A DNA stretch of 64,000 nt from Campanula takesimana (Eukaryota; Streptophyta; Magnoliopsida; Asterales; Campanulaceae), in the NCBI GenBank assembly GCA_026119855.1, contig JAOWBW010001464.1, forward strand, positions 124,001 to 188,000. The letters are read 5' to 3'. Shown piece by piece: positions 56,593-64,000 of this stretch. The number at the start of each line of letters is the position of its first letter. Positions within the stretch are counted from its first letter, which is position 1. The position numbers and the translations under genes are program-made. The notes beneath the pieces were generated by a model, which was given only the letters and a program-made list of their open reading frames with translations, was not told the DNA's origin and made no database searches.

Positions 56593-56673
56593 CAGCAGCA
56601 TGCGTAGACTGACGGGACAGACATCAGTTTTCTTTGTTTTTGCTCTAGATTTTGACCTTTCTGCGTTATTCTG

Positions 56674-58056
56674 ATGGAGAGACATCCCATGATTTTTGCG
56701 GAAAAGCAAAACTACTTTGTCAAAAGCTTGAAGATATCGATCCGTAAGCTTTTAAAGATGACTCGTGCATCTTTTGATAGGAGATTCGGGATTAAGTGTC
56801 TTTGGTCGCTGTTCAGAGTTAAGTCAGATAAGAACATGATTCGTGCCGCTGCCAAATTCTGGGATGAAGACCATCACGTGTTCCACTTTCCTTATAATGA
56901 AATCACCTCTACGTATGAGGAATTAGTGGCTCTGTGCGGTGGGAGAGTAACGGATAGGGTAGCCATGCCCCAATATCAAGTACCTGCAGAGATTCGGGTT
57001 TCTCAACTGCTCAAGATCTCTGTTGAAGAAGCCAGAGTATTATTTTTGGGAGACGATGTTCATATCTACGGGCTTCCGATTAGATTTATCAACAGTGTGG
57101 TAGATTCTGACACATCTTTGGATTGACTAGCTCTTTGTCTGTTTGCCTTGGTTCTATTTCCTCCTTATGTAGGGGTAGCCATGATGGGTTGTATTGACAT
57201 GGTGGACCAGGCTCGGGCCAAACGAAGTATTATCCCTGTCTTGCTTGGGGAGACTTTACATGGTATTAGCGAATTGGCTTTTGTCCCTCACAAGATGTCT
57301 CGAGGTTGTACTCAGTTATTACACTTGTGGTTGCAGGAAAGGCTTAGAGTATTGGAGGAGCCTGTTGGTCAGGTGCCGCCTTGGGCTTATCAGAGTAGGC
57401 GGATAGTGGAACCATTTGTGGGGATGGCTCATTCTGCATGGGTATCATATCTAGCACAGATAGGCATAGCTCAAATGAAGTGGGTGGTGCCTCATTGGGA
57501 GGTTACTAGAGCACGGTGGGCTCAGGGCGATCTTTGCATGATTTGTGTCCCTGCCTTTGATAAGACTACTTACTACTATGCGGTGCGAGTTTGTCGATAG
57601 TACAGGATGCCTCAGTTTATACCTCCTTTGTGGGATCAGACTCACAGCAGGATTAATGTCAGGATGCTTCCCATGAATGCTTGTGTCGCAGTTCTTTTGG
57701 AGTAGTGTTGGTCTTATGCTCATATGCCCGACGTTTTCTATATACAACAGACCCATGACATACTTCTATCTCGAGAATACTTGGACTGGTATCAGACGAC
57801 TTTAGGGGGAATCAGATAGACTCTGAGATGACTGAGACGTAGGGTAGTGATCCCTTATATCTCGAGCAAGCGTTTGAGGAGGGAAGAGACTCTATAACGT
57901 GAGTTGGAGACCGAATTGTCTCAACTAGAACCTCTTGATAAAGCGGTGGGAGGGAAAAGAAAGAGAGAAGGCTCTAGGAGTGTAACTCAGTTTATGAAGG
58001 CTTTGTTTATGGATCCTACTAGGCAGACTAGACGCGTACGACGAGATAAAAGCTGA
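56674..58056 (+). pseudogene. G3 antisense ORF: PMD-like protein (stops but no frameshift)
   Basis: One frame of 461 codons from ATG 56674 to TGA 58054-58056 contains six internal stops (including TGA 57124 and TAG 57598) but no frameshift. It aligns with the G2 antisense ORF: 'RAAAKFWDEDHHVFHFP', 'NEITSTYEELVALCGG', 'SIIPVLLGETLHGI', 'GCTQLLHLWLQE', and the later W...P.W region. The C-terminus is basic ('GGKRKREGSRS', 'RRVRRDK'). TAG 57598 sits where G2 has Gln, so C-to-T change explains it. It is antisense to G3 gag-pol and downstream of it. Confidence 0.82.
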
Positions 58057-58549
58057 AGAAAGAAGAGGAGGAGTGACTCCGAGTATCCAACCACAGTCAT
58101 TGCAGACACATAGTTTGTTTTTTAGTTTATTTGAATTTCATAGCAGGTTATGTAGTCGCAGGTTCTTTTGAGCTTAGACTCATCAAATAAATGTTATCGT
58201 GTAGTGACTTGTGGAAATAGAGATTTCGCTTTCAGTTATACACATATGTCTGCTTTATTGAATTTGCTCAAACCAGAGTTGGATTTTTATTTATTTTTGA
58301 GACCACACCTTTGGAGGCTGCCTACGTTCCCCATTTACAAGTAGGGATAAGGGGATAAGGTCACGGTAGTTCATTTCTGATTGTAGAAAGGGAAGATAGA
58401 AGATGGGAATTTAAGGGAAATCGATTTTTTTAAGGTCATTTGTAGAAGACAGCTTGATGGAGAGCGCTGCTTGCAGGAGGGTGCTGTTGGAGAGTTTCGT
58501 TTGCAGGAGAGGACCGTGGTGGTCAGTTGTAGTAGCAGCGGAGATTGTA
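58057..58549 (-). other. G3 non-coding stretch with ACGTAGGCA block
   Basis: On the minus strand 'gggaacgtaggcagcc' (near 58315-58335) followed by a 'ggtgtggtct' phrase is another version of the block seen in G1 and G2. I see nothing else here. Confidence 0.45.
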
Positions 58550-58985
58550 AATCTTGACTTGGAGGAGGCCATTGTCATCCATGTATACCCATTCTTCATT
58601 CTGTTTGACTAGACGTCCTGTCTCAATGTGATTTCGGATCTTTTCTTTCAACACTTGGCAATCGTCAGTACCATGCCCTTCATTCTGGTGATAGGAACAC
58701 CTTCTGTTTAGCTCGCAGGTTTACAGCATTACAGTCTTTGGAGTAGAAATCACTTCTTGAATCGGTTATAGTTTGCCGAGCTTCAGCAGGCTTTTAAATA
58801 TGAAATCCAAGGGTAAATCCGAGATTGTGTAGTATCGAAAAGGGATGGGGGATTTGGTTTGGTTGTAACTCTGTGGTTCGAACCTCCCATGCGGTGGTCG
58901 TAATGATGGGATATTCACTAAGTGATTCTTCATTTGAGTCATGCTAACTCGTACTTCTGGTTCCAAATTTCGTGCGGACAATTCT
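58550..58985 (-). pseudogene. Gag fragment (zinc knuckle) fused behind truncated RT in G3
   Basis: On the minus strand 58981-58766 reads as the middle of a Tat gag ('NIPSLRPPHGRFEP'), followed by the knuckle 'CSYHQNEGHGTDDC' near 58695-58655 and 'QVLKEKIRNHIETGRL'. It directly follows RT, where RNase H and integrase are expected, so the element is a recombinant. Confidence 0.7.
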
Positions 58986-59757
58986 GTAGTTCCCTAAGGA
59001 CGGGGCTTCCTGCCGTTGTGAGGCGACTGATATAGTGTAGTAGGCCTACGAGCTTGGTCCTTTCATACTCTTGGTGAGGGGGTAACATCATTATTAGTTC
59101 TCTGATCCTTTCAGGGTCAGCCTCAAAGTTTTGTCCCAATCTGTACCCTAAAGCATTTTTCTGAACTATACTAAATCTGCACTTGGTTGGGTCGAGGGGA
59201 ACTTTCTGCCTTCTCCGAATGTTGAAGAGTTTCCTCAAATCCTCAATGTGTCGTCCGTAACGTCACTTGGAGTGTATCACCAAGTCATCTAGGTAGACGT
59301 CTATATCTGTCAGTTCTGTTGTTGGCGTATGGTAAAAGATACCAATGCCTTTCCATTCTAGGAGCTGATTGGCATGACAATAAGTACCCCATGGAGTGTG
59401 AAAGAACAACTTCTCATTTGTCTGTACTGCGATGGGTATCCAATTTCTATTGGGGAAGCCTTCGAGGAATGACCGCACCTCTCTGTCTTCAGTGGCTTCT
59501 AACAGTGGGTCGATGTCAAACGGTGAAAATTTGTGTTTAGGGGCCATCTCGTCGAGGCTCATGATATCTATGTGGGCTGTCACCTTTCTTTTATACTTCT
59601 TTTCGGAGATGATGTCTAGTAACCATTTCGGCCAATGTGTCGATGTGATGAAGTCTCTCTGTAGAAGCTTCTCTATCTCGATCTCCATGCGTAGTGACCA
59701 TTATGGCTTGGCCGGTTGTAGTCTCTGTCTGACTGTCTCCATATCTGGTATTGTCAT
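58939..59757 (-). pseudogene. G3 reverse transcriptase, truncated
   Basis: Frames 59688-59263 and 59238-58939 give a Tat RT: the start 'MEIEIEKLLQRDFI', a degraded palm with 'VRSFLEGFPNRNWI', the box 'VYLDDLVIHSK' (YLDD replacing YVDD) at about 59280, 'KCRFSIVQKNALGYRLG', and 'LVGLLHYISRL'. A shift near 59260 and many substitutions mark it as dead. It ends in the RT connection region at the gag fragment. Confidence 0.82.
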
Positions 59758-61103
59758 TCATTCCCATTCTCTGTCTGGCTCGTCATCACCAGACCATGCA
59801 AAGATGTCATCATATTCTCTGAGCAGTTTAATCAGCGCTTCTCGCTCTTCGCCTTGAAAGAAGTTCCCAATCTGAGTCCACTTTGGATTGTCTTGTCTTC
59901 CCAGATTCACACATGTTAACACCTCATCGGCAGCTTGGGCTCGGCTTTCCCTTTGATTCATAACCAGCTCTGAGATTTCGCGGATGTATTTGTCATTTAG
60001 TTCGTTTGTGTCTACCTCTTTTAATGGATCGTTATTAACTATTTGTATATCGTTAGGTTGATTAGTTAATTTATCATTTATAAGGGTGGCTATGGCGGGA
60101 TACTCGGAAAGGTCGAGGTTTTCATTAAGCGCACTGGGAAAAACAGTGTTTGCAATTACATTGTAGTCCTTTGACTTGAGGTCATTAGACTTAGATGGAG
60201 ACACGAACTCATAAGTGAGAAAGGTGGGCCTAGACGAACTAATGGGGAATGACTCTTTAGGAGACTTAGGGAACGGACTTACAAGCGCCAGATTCTCGAT
60301 AGCAGTAGTCATATATCCACTTTCAATAACAGCCACGACGTCATCTTCTAGGCCCTAATGTCGGAACAAATCTTGGCCATCCCATGCTTCTGACTTCTCA
60401 GTTTCTCCGACCAGGGGTCGTCGAGTGATACAAATTTTGTATCATAAGTTAGGTCTTTATTCACCTTGATGACATACTGATTCTGAATAGTAGTTATTCT
60501 GCCAGTAGTCTTTCGAGGCTCCATGTACCTTAGCTCTAGGTTGGCCGGGTCGAACACGACATCTCTGAAAATCTCGAAACCCTTTTGTAGCTTCCCATTA
60601 TGGTCGAACAAAGGCTCTGCGAACTCGAAGTTTGAGTGCTCCTTGACTTCCTTAACATAGTAATTGTTTAGGGAGAGTCGGTAAGGCTTCATGTCTAGCT
60701 TCATGTAATGGAGTTGCTTTTTCTTGAGTAACTCAATCCGTTTCTGTTCTGCCTCATCTGCAAGAGTAAGCACGTACCTTAGTCCAAACAAACCTCTGTG
60801 GTCTAATTCTTCGGTCAAGTGCGTGGGTCCTTGTAAGTTCTTACCTAGCCCCAGCCCCGATACGAAGCCCATGTTTCTAAGTATATTGTAAACCGGTAGC
60901 ACTTTCTCGGAGGTTCTGGTGAGATCGTCATCGCATATCTGAGCTTGTGCTACTATTTCGAACCCACTAAAGAGTCTGCGGTCTTCATCATGCTGAATTT
61001 GTAGCACGGGTGTCCCTTTCGTGTCTGTGCCTTGGGCTGTTACTAGATCATTGTAGATAACCGTTACCTTGTTCCCTGAATAGAACTTAACACACTGATG
61101 CAA
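59758..61103 (-). pseudogene. G3 protease-RT linker with G-patch-like motif
   Basis: Frames 61103-60348 and 60336-59758 are separated by one shift near 60345. The first has 'LRNMGFVSGLGLGKNLQG', aligned with the G2 G-patch-like motif, and a 'MKPYRLSLNNYYV' segment matching 'LRPYRKTLNGYFV' of G2. The second has 'DLSEYPAIATLINDKLTN', matching 'DISEYPEIANIINDELTN' of G2, and runs toward RT. The linker is conserved between the two elements although both are damaged. Confidence 0.82.
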
Positions 61104-62599
61104 GGAGGATGGAACAGCCTTAGATTTATGGAGCCAAGGCGTCCCAGCAAGATGGTGAAAGTGGACGGTATGTCAATCACTTGGAAATCTGTGGATAGGG
61201 TTTGAGTTCCCACGGATATAGGCAGAGTCACGACCCTTAACACTGATCTGCATGTAGAGTCATAAGCATTAATTGTTTGTTTGGAGGGTCTTAGGCTAGT
61301 CGGGTCCACACCCACTACATCCATCATTCGTGAAGGTAATACATTGATGGCGGATCCGTTGTCAACAAAAGCTCTGGGGATTATCTTCCCGCTTATCTCG
61401 ATGGTAATGTGCAGAGGTTCATTATGATCGATGCCAAATGTAGGTACATCTAGCTCTGAGAAGGTGATAATGTCCCCAAAGTGGATGTTGCCAATCATCT
61501 GCGTGACATTCTCGGGAGTGGTATCTGATGGGACCATAGTGGCGGCCAAGTTCTTCTCCAGCATTTGACGGTGAGCTAGAGATGAGGTGAGTATAGACCA
61601 GAGAGAGATGTGAGCTTGAGTTTGCTTAAGTTGCGTGAGGATGGGATCCTCCTTTTCAGGGTCTGTTTGCTCTGACTCTTTATTTAAGACCTTCTTTGCA
61701 CCTTTGGGGTCTGACTGATAGATCTGACCAGACCTTGTGAGTAGTTTGATCTCTGCTCGTGTGTCATATGGAGACTGTGGCATTTTCATGGATTCTACGA
61801 AGATTTCGGCTAGAGACAATGGTGGAGATTTGAGTAGACCGGAGTCGTATTCTCCTAAAAGAGAAGCTTCTAGAGACAGTTCTTCTAAAGACAGCATATA
61901 ACAAGAAGAATTATTATCATTAATGAATTTTGAAGTACAAACTATCTCATTGTCACTACGTGACTCGGAGTCTGCCACAATAGTTTCGGCCAGATCACCG
62001 GGATTTGTTGCTACACTTTCTTTTCCTAAGGAGAGTTGAGGATCCTCGAGAGAACCATCATGAATAAGCTTCAAGATGTCTTTCTTCAAGGCGAAATATT
62101 CTCTTGTTCTATGACCAGTGGCTTGGTGATAGTGGCAGTATTTCCACACATTGCTTCCCATGTACGTGGAGTAACCCTTAAATTGTCTGAGCAGTCCCTT
62201 GTTTACTAGGTTGCGGAGAAATTTTTTCATGGAGATTTTTAATTGCTCGATGGAGTATTCAAGTTCTATCATGGTGATTTGATCAGTTTCCAACATATTG
62301 AGATCCATGGTGATGATCTTCCTTGGGTCGGCTATAACATTGTCTTTGATGAGCTTTTGTATAATCTGCTTGATGGTGAAGCACTCGTTGTTGGTGTGTC
62401 CGGACACTCTATGGTAACCACAGAACTTTGACATGTCACACCCATGCTTAGGCCAATGGAAATGGTGCCCCACAGGAGTGATCAACCCAATTCTGACTAA
62501 TCCTCCGAACAAAGCATTCATGTCTAGCCCCAGTTCGGCGAAAGCATCTACCATCTCGAGGATACCAATGTCACCTCCGATAAGCTCGACCATGTTCAC
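61064..62599 (-). pseudogene. G3 gag C-terminus (two zinc knuckles) and protease
   Basis: An open frame of 511 codons. The first knuckle 'CGYHRVSGHTNNEC' and a second, decayed 'CHYHQATGHRTREY' are each followed by a helix-like 'IKQIIQKLIKD' or 'LKKDILKLIHDG'. A long acidic linker leads to the protease with 'AFVDNGSAINVLPSRMM' (about 61352, minus) and 'STFTILLGR'. The protease-linker frame 61103 overlaps its end after a shift. G2 has only one knuckle. Confidence 0.85.
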
Positions 62600-62623
62600 A
62601 CCTCCATTTTTTGGGAGCGGGTT

Positions 62624-62821
62624 TTATATAGTGTTCGGACCTTTAGGCTTCTCGATCTTTCCTTCGGCTATGAGCTTCTGGATGACACGCTTAAGTTGTA
62701 AGCAGTTGTCGGTGTTGTGGCCAATGTACTTGTGGTACTTGCAGAACTTGGTCACATCAAGGTCGGCCCTTTTGATTGCCGGTTCGTAGTTGTCAAGTGG
62801 CTTGATCAAGCCCTTCTTCAT
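62624..62821 (-). pseudogene. G3 gag: additional zinc-knuckle module
   Basis: This frame encodes 'CKYHKYIGHNTDNC' followed by 'LQLKRVIQKLIAEGKIEKP', the first of three tandem knuckle modules. A short stop-containing gap (62600-62623) separates it from the next. Confidence 0.8.
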
Positions 62822-63684
62822 TAAAACTTCAAATACTCGGCCAGTGGGATGCCATAGTCATCAAAATTCTCTTTTTCACGCGGGAAGTTGCTCGTAACTG
62901 CTTGGACATCAAAGGCGGAGGTTTTCTGAACCATACTCACTTGACCGGCAACCTCTTTGGCCTTAGGAGCGGTGCTTGTCGGAACTTTGTAGCAGAAGGA
63001 GGTGTTTCCACTTTTAGCAGTTTCTTTAGCATTGCTAGTAATACCGGCTTCGTGTCTGACCCCAGCATCAACCATTTCTCGCAGATCGGGAAAGTAGCCA
63101 TTACCGATTGCCACCCTAAGCTCAGGTAACAAGCATTTGTAGAAAATATACGTATGTTCCTTTGCCTTAGGGGGTATTGTACCTCTGCTAGCTTGTGATT
63201 CCACCTCTTATAGAAGTCATAGATAGGCTCGACGGGCCTCTGCATAGTGTTCTCTAAATCAGTACGGTTGACGTGCCAATCGAGGTTTGACTGATATTTC
63301 TCACAAAAGGTGGTGGTGATTTGGTCCCATGTCTCTCTTTCGGAGGGATCCAAACTCAAGAACAAACGGAGGGAAATTCCGTCCAGAGTGGTATGAAAGA
63401 CTCGGGCCATTTGCTCGTTGGTGCAGTCTCGGGCTCTCATAGCTAGCACATAACTATCGAGGTGAGTCTTGGGGCATGTAATGCCATGGAAAGTGGAGAC
63501 CTTTAGCATCTTGAAGTCTCTAGGGAGAGCACCCACATTGCTTGGGTTGATGGTTTTGACTATCGGAGCGGCTTGCTTGCTGACCATGTCGGAGAGTTTG
63601 AGGATCTGCTCTTGCATAGTGACCACTAGGGGGTGATTGGAGAAATCAGAGCTGCCATAGGCTTGAGCAGCGGGAGGAGTAGTG
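62822..63684 (-). pseudogene. G3 gag capsid region
   Basis: Frame 63684-62937, then frame 63204-62821 after a shift near 63200-63150, gives a Tat capsid: 'LPRDFKMLKVSTFHGITCPKTHLDSYV', 'QMARVFHTTLDGIS', 'WDQITTTFCEKYQ', 'NTMQRPVEPIYDFYKRWN', 'LPELRVAIGNGYFPDLREMVDAGVRHE'. The N-terminus is cut by copia C4 at 63685; residues upstream of that point come from the LTR. Confidence 0.82.
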
Positions 63685-64000
63685 TGTTGGGTTTCGTGCA
63701 ATCATGCGGAGCGAAAGAAAGAAATGAATAAAACCCAATAGCCTAGATTCGCTATGAACAATAATTCATAATATCAAGATGAAGGAAGCTAACCTTTGTA
63801 GATCAAAATAAAACTTGGATTTAGACGTTAAGATGAACGCCCTCTACCGGTGATCCACACAACGAACATATTTCAAGAATGCCTTCTTAAACTTGACTGC
63901 TAGGCCTTCGGTTTGAAAAACGATGTAGAAGAACGATTCTTCAAAGCTCCAATAATTATTATGACTTGATGATTGGGAATAATCAATCACAATAACTCAA
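63685..64000 (-). repeat. C4: copia LTR (partial), inserted in G3 gag
   Basis: The sequence begins 'tgttgggtttcgtgcaatcatgcggagcg', which matches the reverse complement of the C1 LTR end, and later 'ctctaccggtgatccacac' matches the C1 LTR near 13712-13726. It is therefore the 3' end of a C1-related LTR on the minus strand. The preceding 'tagtg' (63680-63684) would be its TSD. The rest lies outside the window. Confidence 0.78.

Larger units (their letters stand above)
38453..64000 (-). mobile_element. G3: rearranged Tat-type Ty3/gypsy (5' end outside window)
   Basis: From its 3' end: 3' LTR (38453-39672), PPT, long 3' region (39687-41312 plus 54297-58550) with two antisense PMD-like genes, a gag fragment, truncated RT, a G-patch-like linker, protease, and gag with three zinc knuckles. 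RNase H and integrase are missing. It is split by G2 at 41312 (TSD agctt) and by copia C4 at 63685. The left flank at 38452 is C3. Confidence 0.85.

Overview
This window is plant nuclear DNA, almost certainly from a eudicot, and it is built entirely of nested transposable elements. I find no intact host gene, tRNA, rRNA or CRISPR array. The species cannot be named from the sequence.

Layout by insertion boundaries, most with a visible 5-bp target-site duplication (TSD). (1) C3, a Sirevirus-like copia on the minus strand, survives only at 37761-38452 and is the outermost host seen. (2) C2, a Sirevirus-like copia on the plus strand, runs 16568-37760 with its 5' end left of the window; it carries gag, protease, RT-RNase H and a large extra ORF with an intron. 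(3) G1, a Tat-type gypsy, interrupts the gag of C2; its 3' half is 1-2664 plus 13953-15362, with the 3' LTR at 15363-16567. (4) C1, a copia element at 2665-13947 (TSD ctcac), sits in G1. C1 itself holds a hAT-type MITE (5150-5504, 8-bp TSD) and a 3.3-kb solo gypsy LTR, L-A (9401-12687, TSD gtact). (5) The 3' LTR of C2 is split by another solo gypsy LTR, L-B (26936-37167, TSD atata), which is split by a gag-only gypsy, G4 (27998-35152, TSD attac). (6) G3, a rearranged Tat gypsy on the minus strand, starts at 38453 and runs off the right edge; it contains G2, a nearly complete Tat gypsy (41313-54291, TSD agctt), and the LTR of a further copia, C4 (63685-64000).

The coding capacity is that of retrotransposons: gag, aspartic protease, RT, RNase H and integrase. 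Three kinds of extra gene ride along. Both G2 and G3 carry an antisense ORF of about 460 codons downstream of pol, and the two are homologous and resemble the plant mobile domain (PMD). G3 also carries a second antisense PMD-like pseudogene that still has an intron. C2 carries an extra ORF of the kind often called env-like.

The most unusual signal is cis-regulatory. Nearly every element has a short array of an element-specific GC-rich motif, usually upstream of a TATA-like box. The motif sequence changes between elements but the spacing is kept: exactly 29 bp in the Tat elements G1, G2 and G3, and about 22 bp within pairs in C1, L-A, L-B and G4. In G2 and G3 the same arrays also precede the antisense ORF. 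A second unusual signal is a set of RNA hairpins with GNRA and UUCG tetraloops downstream of pol, with compensatory base changes between copies.
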